Shown piece by piece: positions 34,337-45,340 of a stretch of DNA of 64,000 bases. The stretch is from the NCBI RefSeq assembly GCF_017591425.1, contig NW_024467083.1:13879001-13943000 (forward strand), read 5' to 3'. Position 1 is the stretch's first letter, and every line of letters starts with the position of its first letter. Made by a program: the position numbers and the translations under genes. Under the pieces are notes generated by a model. It ran no database searches. It worked only from the letters and a program-made list of their open reading frames with translations, and was not told where the DNA came from. The stretch comes from Ochotona curzoniae (lineage: Eukaryota > Chordata > Mammalia > Lagomorpha > Ochotonidae).

Positions 34337-34657
34337 AAAGAGATTATTTTTATTGGAAAGTCAGATTTACTGAGAGAAGGAGAGATAGAGAGAAAGATCT
34401 TCCATTCATTGGTCCACTTTACAACTGGGTGAAGTGGCCAAATCTAAGCCAATCTGAAGCCAGAAGCCAGGAGCTTCTTCCAGGTCTCCCAAGCAGGTGC
34501 AGGTTCCCAAGGCTTTGAGCCATTCTCTGCTGCTTTCCTAGGTCACATGCAGAGAGCTGGATGGAAAGTGGAATAGCTAGGGTATGAGCCAGCACCCACA
34601 TAGGATTCTGGCACATACAAGGTAAGGATTTAACTACTAGCATGCCATGCCAGACCT
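34337..34657 (-). mobile_element. CSINE copy, minus strand, decayed target-site duplication
   Basis: Body complete from AAAGAGATTATTTTTATTGG to TAGCATGCCATGCCAGACCT. Flanks TATTCAGCCACTTTTG (34321-34336) and TATTCAGCAAATTTTG (34658-34673) agree at 13 of 16 positions, so the insertion is older than those with perfect duplications. Confidence 0.85.
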
Positions 34658-34673
34658 TATTCAGCAAATTTTG

Positions 34674-35277
34674 TCTGGCCAGTGAGGTTTTTTATTGGTA
34701 AGAAGCTGAATTGCAATGAAAACTTAATAATAAAAAAAAGAAGCAGGAACGCTTTAAGTTATGGTAGTCAACCTGAAGTACAACATTTGATTGCATCTGG
34801 CAATTATTTTCAAAACAGTGTATGTTTGTTTATGTTTTAAAAGCAAAAATGGTCATCAAGGCATTTACAAAAATTTAAAATTTCATATACATTCAAGAAA
34901 TTAAACATTGTTATAAATGAAGCAAATTCACCATTAAAATCCCATATTCATACAACCAGAACACTATATTAGTTATTTCCAACTCATCCAACGTCTATAG
35001 TATTATGCTAAGAAATGTAAGCATTGTTTGGTCAAGGCACCAATTGTAACTTAAATTGTGATGTAAGTAAAATATATGTATTTTTCTACTAAATTATAGA
35101 TTAATAGTGGGTCTGTTCTTTTAAGAAAATCTACTCCGTCTTGAAATGCCTCAGGGTTAGTCAATCACAGGATAGTTGGAGAAAAATATCTCCTAAAGGA
35201 AGGAATGTATTATAAATTACAAAAACATGGTGACAAAACCTGTCAAGTCTTATTTTTTTATGACAGTAAGACAGAAT
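34674..35277. other. unique AT-rich sequence
   Basis: No gene or repeat recognised. Confidence 0.5.
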
Positions 35278-35294
35278 CCACGTGGGTAATTTTT

Positions 35295-35612
35295 TTTAAA
35301 AAGATTTATTTTATTTTTATTGGAAAGGTTGATATACAGAGAGGAGAGACAGAGAGGAAGATCTTCCATCCAATGATTCACTCCCCAGGCGGCCGCAACA
35401 GCAGGAGCTGAACCAATCTGAAGCCAGGAGACTCTTCTGGGACTCCCACACAGGTGCAGGGTCCGAAAGCTTTGGGCCGTCCTCAACTGCTTTCCCAGGC
35501 CACAAGCAGGGAGCTGGATGGGAAGCGGGGCTGCTGGGATATGAACCTGCGCCCATATGGGATCCTGGGCGTGCAAGGTGAGGACCTTAACCACTGCGCC
35601 ATTGCACCAGGC
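35295..35612 (-). mobile_element. young full-length CSINE, minus strand
   Basis: Reads from AAAAAGATTTATTTTATTTT to GCGCCATTGCACCAGGCCC with CGCCCATATGGGATCCTGGG intact. Flanks CCACGTGGGTAATTTT (from 35278) and CCACCTGGGTAAATTTT (from 35613) form a near-perfect duplication. The 114-codon minus frame over it starts outside the SINE and is not a gene. Confidence 0.95.
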
Positions 35613-35629
35613 CCACCTGGGTAAATTTT

Positions 35630-37079
35630 AAAAAAACCTTAAATCTATAAATATTTGGCAAGAATATTTAAATGAAATGATATTCTATTTATTTAAAAAA
35701 AACTGATCACATGTTGAAAATAGAGAAATATCTGATTCACAGTTGTAGCACACAAATATTTTTCAAGGGCAAGATGTGCAATATTAATTAATTGTAACTG
35801 GTAGCTGGGTAGCTTATATAGTTTAGATAGCCCATTAAGAAAAGGAAACATGAAAGGAATTTCTGGCTGTTTATCCTAATCCCCAAATGCATTCACAATG
35901 AAATTTGATGCTTTTTAAACCACTTTAATAAGTAATGATTAATGCATTTTTAACAGTTTGTTTTTAAGCACATGCCATGTCATTGATAGTAACAAAACTA
36001 AGTAGAAGATTGTGCTTTTCAAAGACCGATCTGGCACTTTCTGTCTGGAAACAAGCTTATTTTTTTTTTCTTATACGCTTCCTGAATTTTGGATAAGTAT
36101 ATATATTCCGAATGACTTTCTTCTAGTTAAGTGGTCCATGGGACCATATTAATCCTAAGGCTAAGCAACTGCCATACAATAATTGCTTTGTATGGTTGTC
36201 TGTTGTCACCAGATACTTTTCTAGAGTGACTAAAGTCTTTATACCTTTAACACAGTGTAAGTAACTGATCTATAAATTAGATGTCTGAAATGAGGCTTTT
36301 GAATTATCTCTAAGATAAGGTAACTTTTGAGTTCTAGTCATTTTAAAATGTCTTTTTTTCCCTTGAACTGTTGCAATAGCTCAGTTCTGAAAGCATCTGA
36401 TCAGGTTTGAAGTGGCAGGTTCTAAGGCCAGTGCTTGCTTGACGGTTTCCAATCAATCATAGCCTCACTGATGTGATAATCTAACAGGGGGAGCCCAGAG
36501 AATAGCAGCGGTAACCTCAGGCAATTAGACATTTTAACCCACAGATGGAAATGCTATCTCTCCAAGGCCAAGGGAGGACAGCTCAGCTCCTTCTCATACA
36601 TTTTGCCTAGAGTGATGAAAACTCCTTTTTCCTTTGAGGAATAATGAAATTCCTCAAAGAGCGTCCTCTTGGACTGGCAATCTTTCCCTTTCCTAACAAG
36701 GTCTCTGGAGGACTGAGAGAGTCTTCTGCAAGCTATTTTAATTTACACTTCTCATGATTAATATATTTGAAAGATAGTATTTTTCCACATGTGTCTGTGC
36801 TTCCTCTTCATTGAATTGTTTGTACTTCTTTTATTATTTAGTATTTAGTATGTGCTTTAGTATTTTACTTATTTTGTATACCATGCAACATTTTATCACT
36901 TTATAAAAGCACATTTACATGTCATTATGTGTATAATTTTTAAAGAGTGTTTGAAATAGTGCACACACCATTAGAAATCTGTTTCAGAAAATTTTTCTAT
37001 TCACCCTACCATTCATATATATCAAGATAGTTAATATAAACTGAAATATGAAATATGTGATTTCTTTTATTTAAATGCT
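35630..37079. other. unique sequence, includes a candidate conserved noncoding block
   Basis: About 1.4 kb without recognised repeats. The part at 36340-36740 is of higher complexity and G/C than its surroundings and lacks any open frame, the look of a conserved noncoding element, though conservation cannot be tested here. Confidence 0.4.
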
Positions 37080-37480
37080 TTAATTCTGCAGGTGTAATGA
37101 TTTTTGCTACCGAATAGCACTTTATTGGGAGGTATTCAATTGATATGTTATCAATCTATCTGTTGACAGGAATTTAATTTTTTCCAATTTTTACAGAGTA
37201 AATGATACTGCAGAGAAAAATCAAGTGAAAGTATTCATGTGTATTTAACCTTTTCAACATCATACTGTGGCCATTCTTTAATGCTGCAGTTGGCATCATA
37301 ACCTCAGAAAACACAAGCATGTCTACTTTGTCATATGTTTTATTTTATGAAATACACCAAATATGAAATGGAATTACTGGTGCTTTATCCACTTTGCAAA
37401 TTTCTTCATGGGGACTAATTACAAATGTAACATTTTCAGTTCTCTTTTTCCTCATAATGTTTTATTATTATGTCCTGTAG
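37080..37480 (-). mobile_element. possible old L1 remnant, minus strand
   Basis: The order GGGAGGTATTCAATTGATAT, ATCTATCTGTTGACAGGAAT, TTTTCCAATTTTTACAGAGT and AATGATACTGC resembles the reversed L1 ORF2-3' region, with much decay. Confidence 0.35.
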
Positions 37481-37721
37481 TTTCTCTGAGAATTTCACTG
37501 TTTCCTTTCTGATCACGTTTTATTTTGTTTTCTGCTCTTCATTCAAAAATTACTATCTCTTGTTTTCTTTGGTAGCTCTCTAAATTGTGGTTTTTACTTC
37601 ATTTATTTTTTTATGTGTCATTCAACAAGTACTTTCTGCTCATATTGCTCTCTTTTTGAAACTTAATTCCTATTATTTCATATTCTGTTCAAATGTTGAA
37701 GATTGTCTCAAACATTTTAAA

Positions 37722-38022
37722 TGATTTTCCTGTGTACATGAAAGGTAGAGTTACAGAAAGAGAGATGGAAACAGAGAAACAGGGATCATCCATCCATTTG
37801 TTCTCTCCCCAGTGACCTGCCAGCCTGAAATCCGAAGGCTGGAACTTCAAGACCTCCCACGTGCGAACAAGAGCTGCAGAACTTGTACCATCCTCTGCTG
37901 CTTTCCAGACACTTTAGCAGGCAGTTGGAAGAGAAGTGCAGTAGCTGAGTTTCAGGCAGGGACCTGTAGGATTTTGGTGTCACAGGTGATGGTTTAACCT
38001 ACTACATTACAACATCAGCCCC
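37722..38022 (-). mobile_element. old CSINE copy, minus strand
   Basis: GTTACAGAAAGAGAGATGG, TGTTCTCTCCCCAGTGACC, TGCTTTCCAGACACTTTAGC, GATTTTGGTGTCACAGGTGA and ACATTACAACATCAGCCCC, an older-subfamily layout. Confidence 0.65.
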
Positions 38023-38039
38023 TCATATTCCATTTTTTT

Positions 38040-38354
38040 TTAAAAAAAGAATTATTTAATTTATTTGAAAATTTGAATTACAGAAAGAGGGTAACTATGG
38101 AGAGATCTTCCATCTCCTGGTTAACTCATCAAATTGCTGCCATGGCTAGGCTTGACCAGATGGAACCCAGAAGCCAGGCGCCTCATTCCGATCTCCCAGA
38201 TGGGTGCAGCGGCCCAAGCACTGAGGCCTACTTCTCATGCTTTCCAGACACATTAGCAGGTAGCTGGAGCGGAAGAGGAGTAACCAGGACTTGAACACAT
38301 ATATACAAGGCATTGCAAGCAGCTGCTTAACTTGGTATACCACAATGCCAGCTC
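38040..38354 (-). mobile_element. old CSINE copy, minus strand
   Basis: Begins in an A/T tail and shows GAATTACAGAAAGAGGG, GAAGCCAGGCGCCTCATTCC, TTTCCAGACACATTAGCAGG and TTGGTATACCACAATGCCAG. It directly follows another copy of the same old type and orientation, a head-to-tail pair. Confidence 0.7.
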
Positions 38355-38394
38355 CAATATTTTAGCCTTTTGTATTGTTTGGGCTTTCTGAATT

Positions 38395-38475
38395 CAGTCT
38401 AACTTACATAACTAATCAGTGTCCCCATTTCTTTGTCTATGAAATCAGAATAATAACACCTACTAAATTGCTTAA
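38395..38475 (-). repeat. possible MIR fragment, minus strand
   Basis: TGTCCCCATTTCTTTGTCTA and TGAAATCAGAATAATAACAC resemble the core of a reversed mammalian-wide MIR element. Short and diverged. Confidence 0.4.
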
Positions 38476-38754
38476 ATGTCTGGAGTGATGATATTTTTGA
38501 GATACAAGGATAGAACAGTACCTCCTCAAAAAATAAATACTCAAAGAAATATGATCCAACCCAAAGCTGAAGTTATGCCTCAGGAAATCATGCTTAATTC
38601 AGGATGAGCATAAAAATTACAAAGATAAAACAACAACAATAGCAAAAACAAAAAATCAGCCAGAATTTCAGATCCTATTAGGAACTCTCCAGTATATCTG
38701 CATTACAGTAAGCTCTTGGGATTTGCTATTTAACATAATTTAACTGCAGTATAA

Positions 38755-38885
38755 CTCATATGACATCACAGTCACTTTTGCCTCTGAGAACACCGAGGTT
38801 CAGAAAGGTTAAGTTCCATCCCAAGACTCACACAGCTGTCTAAATTAGAGAAGTCAAAAATAAAACTCACTATTTTAACTAAGCT
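38755..38885 (+). repeat. MIR fragment, plus strand
   Basis: ACCGAGGTTCAGAAAGGTTA then GTTCCATCCCAAGACTCACA and CAGCTGTCTAAATTAGAG follow the MIR core order (GAGGCTCAGAGAGGTTAAG ... AAGGTCACACAGCTAG). Confidence 0.6.
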
Positions 38886-39582
38886 ATGCTGCTATTTACT
38901 ATAGTAAACATTACGTGAAACTTGTCTTTTGTCAATAGGAACATATAATCACCACATTTTATTTTTATAATCTCTCAACATTTTTTCTCTAATGGGAAAG
39001 AAGTAGGAGATTGTAGAGTCTGTTCAAAAGCCTCTAGTTGTGTCACGCACATGTTATCCTCTGCATGTCCCTGTGAGGTGCTGCAGGGAAGCGGGAGTCT
39101 GACACATCGCCACCCTCAGCGCCTCAGAGCTTTTACTGAGCGATCCTCATGGACAGCAGCTGAAACGGTGCAGTTTGAACACATTCACTTCCGCCACAGC
39201 ATCCTTCAAAACCTGGATTATTTTTTTCTTATCTGATATGAAAATAAGAATTGACGCTTTATGTAAGCTCTTCACATTCCCAGGATTTTGAGTCTGACAC
39301 ACACAAAACAATTCATTGACTTTAATTAGGCTACTATTTTATTAACTTTTGCTTTCCTGTGTCATTGCTCCACTGGGAGTTCTTGGGTTCCGATTCTTCC
39401 CTTTTCCCCTGAAGTAAACTGTATGTATGTCCTGAATTGAGGGTAAGAGAAAATCTGACCTAGGACACCAAGATCATTTGCAGAAATAAATTGCTTCATG
39501 ATTAACATCAATGCTAGATGCTACATGATACATTATTAAATAGCAACTGAATTAACTTTGATATTTGAATAAAATTTAAAAA
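38886..39582. other. unique sequence with a small CpG-containing block
   Basis: The segment 39040-39200 holds about seven CpGs and is richer in G/C than the CpG-poor surroundings. A 61-codon plus frame crosses it without support as a gene. Confidence 0.45.
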
Positions 39583-39850
39583 AATGGGGTATGTATTTAT
39601 TTGAAAATCAGAAACACAGAGAGGGCTACTGACAGAAATCTTCCACTCACTGCCTCACTACACAAATCCTACAACAACCTGAGCTAGATGAGCCTGAATC
39701 TTGGAATGGAAACCTGAATTCAGGCCTCCATGGGAGTGACAAGACCCAGACATTTGAGCCTGTATCTCCTGCTTCCACGAGTGTCTGTTAATAGGAGGTA
39801 ATACACAGCAAAACGGAATGTGAATGTTCTAAGTGATGTCTCTTCTTCTG
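39583..39850 (-). mobile_element. old CSINE copy, minus strand
   Basis: GTATTTATTTGAAAATCAG, AGAAATCTTCCACTCACTGC, GCCTCCATGGGAGTGACAAG and TCCTGCTTCCACGAGTGTC keep the family order, but divergence is high. Confidence 0.45.
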
Positions 39851-40404
39851 TGTGAAACACCTGCCGCTAAGAAGCTTTAGGAAAGAACAAAAGAAAAAAG
39901 ATTGAGTTGGTTGTTCATGGTTTTTTTTTTAATGCATTTAAAAATTTTGATTATATAAAGTCATATAAAACTGAAAATTTCAATACATTTTTAATTTCTA
40001 GTCACCAAAAATAAATGTTATAATATCGTTTTCAACATTGTTAAGATTTGACACTAAATCTAAACACATTATTATAAATATACTGGCCTAATACTATTCA
40101 TTCCTTTAGTAAAGATCATCAGAATATATTTGTGTGAGTAGCATATGTGAATATACAGCATTATTGTAATTTTATTGACAGAGGTAAAATCTAAACATCT
40201 ATATCAATATACTAAATCTAGGATTTTTTATTGTAAATATTTTTATATGAAGGTGGTAAAGGTCCCTTGGTGTTAGATCTCTTTAGCTCAAAGATGTAAA
40301 CACTGTAATTTGGAGTTGTTGGAGTTAAGCTTTCATACATTTGTGCATATTTCTGGAAAAAAATCACTCTGGTCATCCTGTGATTAGTTAAAAATATACA
40401 TTTT
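39851..40404. other. unique AT-rich sequence
   Basis: No repeat recognised. On the minus strand a good acceptor-like stretch (TTTTTAACTAATCACAG, ending near 40385) is followed by a short acidic frame that stops after 14 codons. Too little to call an exon. Confidence 0.35.
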
Positions 40405-40584
40405 TTAGTAGAAAATAGACATATAAAAACAGAATAAACTAGAAATGCACGTTTCACTGTTTGTTCTTCTGGAGAAGCATCCTGCTGCGGTGGTTATCTT
40501 TTGCAGAGCCTGCTCAAATTCCATGAGGACTTCTTTTGGATCGCTTGCCACAAAGATTACATTCTCTTTGGAGTTCAGATACTA
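40405..40584 (-). other. exon-like open block, minus strand, unidentified
   Basis: A 58-codon frame, open from a TAG at 40582-40584 to a TAA at 40405-40407, reads like protein in its first half: an acidic, amphipathic stretch with residues DPKEVLMEFEQAL. The only acceptor at its start (ATGTATAG) is weak and no strong donor is visible. It lies 1.2 kb from another exon-like block on the same strand. It could be a decayed or real exon, or chance. Confidence 0.2.
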
Positions 40585-41760
40585 TACATCAAAACACTGG
40601 AGCTTTTGCAAGTTTTCTCTCAACAGGGGAAATATAACCCCTACAAACTAAAGGCAAAGTCAAAAGAGCAGTAAACAACTTTCTAACTCTTTTTCCTAGT
40701 TTCCTTCACTAAACATCATAAAGCTAAATTATCTGCCTTTGAGTAGGCTTTATTATTTGTATTAAGCTTGTGACATGACAATTATAAAGATACAACTGCA
40801 GTAGGCAAATTCTTTTATTTTCTTGGCTCATGGCTGATTAAAAGTAAGCAAGAAAATATTATTTGAGGAATAAACAATTTCTGAATTAAATTATAGCAAT
40901 GTAGGTGTTTTACATGTAGATTAAAATTAACCTCTATGAAATAATAACATAATGTAAATCTTGAAAAGCAATCACAATCTTGAGCTAATTGTTTCACCTG
41001 TTTTATATTTTATCTTCTACTTCAAACAGTGAATAGCTGAGTTCTGAAACAAACTTTAACAGTCTATGGTCCAACCAAGTGATTTTTATTGCATCTATCC
41101 AAATCAGAGAGTCATAGTGATATTTCAAATTATTCTATTTGTGGATGCATTTTAATTTCCAATTATTTTGTATATTTTAACTATATGCATATAGATTTAT
41201 GAGTAATGCATCCTTTATGGGCATCACCTTTTGGTAATAGCTTTTATCCTGTGTATCATTTTTAATATTAAATACCTGTCATCTGGCACCAGGATCACTA
41301 TGGCTGCTTAGATTCATATGCCTATGTTTTTCATCCATTAACTTTTCCTTTAATTTTCATCATAGGTAGAGTATATAGTAAATATACTCTAGGATCTTTT
41401 CAATGTTAACCTTACTGTTTCTGATTTTAAGTGAGTGATTAAGTCATTTAATGTTTTATGCAATAATGATATACTAGATATCTTTTTACTTCAAAAACAA
41501 TTTTGAAAGAATTCCCGGCTATAGTCAATCATCAATTAAAGAAGAATCCATAAAAATAGCACAGTTTTCCATGAATCTTTATAAAGTTCCAGTCCAAAGA
41601 AAATGACATTCACATTCACAAAATTGTAGTATTTCAGAATAGTTGAAGATTTTAGAGCTTTGTATCTAGCTCCTTGTAACTTTAAGACACTATCCCTATT
41701 TGACTTTTCACTTGTAATTTTAAAAGCAAAAACAGGTTTTTAGAGTAAACAATTTTCCAG
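40585..41760. other. unique AT-rich sequence
   Basis: No repeat or gene recognised between the two exon-like blocks. Confidence 0.45.
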
Positions 41761-41934
41761 ATTGTAAGAGGATTAATATGCATTGCTTATTGCGTGCTTG
41801 GCTTTGTGGAATTCTTTGCAAATCTGAAACGGAAGCTCCTGGTCATTGTTGACAGTAAAATTGGGAATGTCCATGCAATCAAAAGAGATGTGACCATGAT
41901 GGACCGAAGACCTTATCAGAAGGTGGTCTAACTT
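41761..41934. other. exon-like block, open on both strands, unidentified
   Basis: On minus, a strong acceptor (ATGTTTTCTTTCAG, exon edge at 41934) opens a 53-codon frame that ends in TAA at 41773-41775, like a last coding exon. On plus, an acceptor-like ATTTTCCAG ends at 41760, and a 56-codon frame runs to TAA at 41929-41931, with a possible AAG/GTGG donor at 41922 that would give exactly 54 codons. Neither translation matches a family I can name. Only one, or neither, can be real. Confidence 0.25.
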
Positions 41935-43143
41935 CTGAAAGAAAACATGATGTAAATTAAGACTTACTGAAATCGCATGTGCCTTTTTAACCTTACACAG
42001 AGAGAGAGAAAAAAAAATCATTTCAACTACAAGCCTGTTCTTGGAGACATATGCTTCCTGAAACTGATGTTCCTAAATTGAAGCACTTGGCTGCTTCATT
42101 TGTGAAAAGTGCATTCGAAAACATTATAAAATAGCCATAGATTACAGACCTCGTCAAACACATGGATGTTAATGCAGTGAGGCAGGACAGAGTATGCAAT
42201 GTGTTATATTCATTCACATTGAAGGCTAGGTATCATCAACGCATTCATGTGTGAATTAACACCACAGAGCACTCTCCTAGCAATGGACTGTCAAACAGTA
42301 ATGGTGATGAGAATTGTAAATGCTTTCAAGTTCACTATTTGGAAAGAGCAAGCATATGCTGTCACCATGTTAACAACATTCAAATGTATCAAGCTAAATT
42401 AAATTATGTTGCACTTTGGTCAGATAACCATTAATCCCATTCATTCTGTAATTACTTTTGCATTATTTTGAGCTACACTTTAATTCTTAAATCTTATATG
42501 AATCATAGAACACTGGAAAAGTAAAAACTGGTATTATATCATAAATAGATTTGTGAAGATACAAATTCAGTTGTATTCCATTTTGGATCCTTATTTACAG
42601 AAGCATACATTTTTTTTCTATCTTTCTCAGTCCCACTTTGTACTTTTCCATTTTTTAATCAGTACTTCCTAATGATCTATATGAGGTATTGTGGGTACAT
42701 CGTTTAAAAATTATCTCCTTGGACATTCCAGGACTCACTTTGCCTTAGTACACAGAAAACACTCTCAAGTGGAATTTGCCTTCACTATTGGCGCTTACCA
42801 ACCTTCCACTACGTTATCATAGGTTCTTTCACATTGATAAATCTTGCTTGACATCAAGACCAGGTGTTTTACTGAAGGAACTTGTTTTTTGCTTCTGCTT
42901 TGTGTTACTAATTAAATAGAAATTAACAGACATAACTGTAGGGTGGGGTTGTTAACAATTTCTGCTGTTGACATGCCCATGCTCCCAGGAATATCAGCCT
43001 CTTGGCATAATATGCTTCAGTTGAAAAACCTCATTTCAGCATTTGCATAATGATGTATGACTGATGCAAAATGGTATCCAATCTTTTTTACAACATACCT
43101 TAACTATCTGGTTTTATTTATTTATTTATTTTTAATTCATTTT
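41935..43143. other. unique AT-rich sequence
   Basis: No gene. A (TTTA)n stretch at about 43110-43135 immediately precedes the next SINE. Confidence 0.5.
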
Positions 43144-43450
43144 TTAAAGATTTATTTTTATTGGAAAGTTTGTATATTTATACAGATAGGGAGAGAGACA
43201 GAGAGGATGATCTTCTTTCCACTAATTCACCCCCCAAGTAGCCAGGATGGCCAGAGCTGAGCTGATCTGAAGCCAAGAACAAGAAGCTTCTTCTGGGTCT
43301 CCCATGCAGGTGCAGGGTCCCAAGGGTTTGGGCCATCCTAGACAGCTTTCCCAGTCCACAAGCAGGGAGCTGGATGGAAAGCAGTGCCCATGTAGGATCT
43401 TGGCACATGTAAGGCAAGGACTTTTGTCTCTAGGTTACTGTGCATGGCCC
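43144..43450 (-). mobile_element. CSINE copy, minus strand
   Basis: TTAAAGATTTATTTTTATTG, ATCTGAAGCCAAGAACAAGA, GGGTCTCCCATGCAGGTGCA, CCACAAGCAGGGAGCTGG and a 5' end at TGTGCATGGCCC. The TTTA-rich flanks on both sides blur the target-site duplication. Confidence 0.9.
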
Positions 43451-43559
43451 ATTTTTGTTATTTACTTATTTATTTACTTGCTTGCTTGCTTACTTTTTCT
43501 TTTTTCCCTTTGTTTGTTTTATTTTGAGAGAGAGAGAGAGGGAGAGAGAGAGAGAGAGA
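43451..43559. repeat. low complexity: (TTTA)/(CTTG) run and (GA)n tract
   Basis: ATTTACTTATTTATTTAC then CTTGCTTGCTTGC, followed by a GA microsatellite at 43525-43559 that forms the GA segment of the next SINE. Confidence 0.85.
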
Positions 43560-43870
43560 AGAACCAGTGAGGCTGACTTCGACCAACATGTAATACATTC
43601 CACAATGCTTCTGGATCTGAGTCAAGCAACATGGATAAATCAACAGCAAAGAATTAATCATCCTGAGCTTCTATATAAATGTCCACAACAATCAGAGCTA
43701 GGTCAGATTGAAGCAAGAAGTACAGACTCCATTGGGTTCTACTGCTTACTCAGCAAGGATCCAGGGGTTTAATTCTTCATCTGCTTCTCCTTAGGATGTG
43801 TGTTAGAATGAAATTCAGTCAGGAGCAGAGCAACCAGGAATTAAAGCACAGAATCTTAAGAAATATAGAC
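43515..43870 (-). mobile_element. old CSINE copy, minus strand, interrupted by a 120-bp repeat
   Basis: After the GA tract, C-family body sequence resumes at about 43681 (CACAACAATCAGAGCTAGGT, AGATTGAAGCAAGAAG, CTCCATTGGGTTCTACTGC, GGAGCAGAGCAACCAGG) and ends near 43870. The 43560-43680 stretch between them is foreign to the SINE and is one member of a repeat pair. Confidence 0.5.
43560..43680 (+). repeat. 120-bp direct repeat, copy 1
   Basis: Starts AGAACCAGTGAGGCTGACTT and ends AGCTTCTATATAAAT. A second copy at 44014-44136 differs by about six substitutions and one 2-base indel. The sequence matches no family I know. The TATATAAA near the end resembles a TATA box but may be incidental. Strand is arbitrary. 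Confidence 0.85.
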
Positions 43871-44013
43871 ATGCAAAGTGACAGCTTTTGTTGCTACAAA
43901 AAATATCTGTCACTAACCATCCAATCTTCATAAAGATTGTTCTTAAAAATATCAGAAGGCCATCTTTGATTTGTATGATCACAAGTATGGATATCTGGGG
44001 AGGTAGAAATGCA
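43871..44013. other. unique spacer between the repeat copies
   Basis: Short unremarkable sequence between the interrupted SINE and repeat copy 2. Confidence 0.5.
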
Positions 44014-44136
44014 AGAACCAGCGAGGCTGACTTCGACCAACACGTAATACATTCCACAATGCTTCTGGATCTGAGTCAAGCAATACATGGGTAAACCAAC
44101 AGCAAAGAATTAATCATCCTCAGCTCCTATATAAAG
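44014..44136 (+). repeat. 120-bp direct repeat, copy 2
   Basis: Same orientation as copy 1. Two of the differences from copy 1 (TG versus CG) are CpG-type transitions with the C kept in this copy. Sequence after the shared TATATAAA is unrelated to that following copy 1. Confidence 0.85.
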
Positions 44137-45027
44137 GACTACTCAAGATTATCAGAGAATCTATGTTAGGGATGTAGATACGAAAGACTGTTTTGGCCAA
44201 CTACATAGGGATAAAAGCCATGAATGAGTTAATAAGACTAGGTAGCAGTACCTGAACCAGATAAAAGATGAATGAGTCTGACATACAGCGAACAGGCAGC
44301 CCATTGTCATTCTGAGGTAGTATTTAAGTGGAGCTAAAAATTTCGGTTAAATACGAAGACTATTATCTATATTTTTGTTAGTGTATTTAACCTACTTCCC
44401 AACAACAGAGAAGTATTCTGCTAAAAAAGAGAGAGAGAGACTCACTTTAAATATTGGAGGTATGAAATGAGAAATTTAATTTGAATAAATAGAAGCATTT
44501 TTAAATTTCACCTGGCTACAAGTTTTAAACAACCCTCATGGGGAAAAAATTGAAGAGAGAAACTAAATATTTTAGTTGGTCATTTATATCTTTTTGAAAC
44601 CAATTGTAAGCTAACTATAAAACTATGACAAAAGAAGTTACCCTCAACCATGTTAAAATCTGTCTATCTGACATAAAATATAGATGAATGAGATTGTCAA
44701 AGTCATTTTGGAATGACCCTATAATGCAAATATTTCATCAACATTTGGTGTTTGGCATTTGGAAAAATCGCTATGTGCAATCCTCCCCTTTGGGTCATTA
44801 CAGAAAAGACAATAAGTGTTAATTTGCTTCATAATCTTACTTCAGTCATCATGAGAGGATAGAAAATGATGTTCATAATGGAGTCTGATCTGGAAGAAAA
44901 AAATATGTTAGCTATTTAAGGAATATGAATCTATGAGGTTTATTACTAAGAGGTAAACATTTATTAATGATATAAGTGGAACTGTAAAGAGAGAAAGTGA
45001 AAAACAACAGTTATAGAAGCAGATACC
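44137..45027. other. unique AT-rich sequence
   Basis: No gene or repeat recognised. Confidence 0.5.
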
Positions 45028-45340
45028 AGGGCTGATGCTGTGGCTCAACAGGCTAATCCTTCATTTGCTAGCATTGGTATTCCATATGGGTTTTTTTCCA
45101 GTCCTGGCTGCTCAGCTTCCCATCCAGCTCTCTGCTTATGTTGTGTGAAGGATGACCCCAAAGCTTTGGGACTCTGCACCTGCATGGGAGATTTGGAAGG
45201 AGTCCTGGCTCCTGACTTTGGCTTGGCTCAACTCCAACCATTGCTACTATTTGGGGAATGAACCAGAAGATGGAAGAGCTTTCTTTCTCTCTCTTCCTCC
45301 TCTCTTTAAATCTGCTTTTAAAATAAAAATGAATGAAACT
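45028..45340 (+). mobile_element. CSINE copy, plus strand
   Basis: GGGCTGATGCTGTGGCTCAA, TTCCCATCCAGCTCTCTGC, CCCCAAAGCTTTGGGACTC, CATTGCTACTATTTGGGG and CTGCTTTTAAAATAAAAATG in full order. The TGCTGTGGCTCA form of the A-box region is that of an intermediate-age subfamily. Confidence 0.8.
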
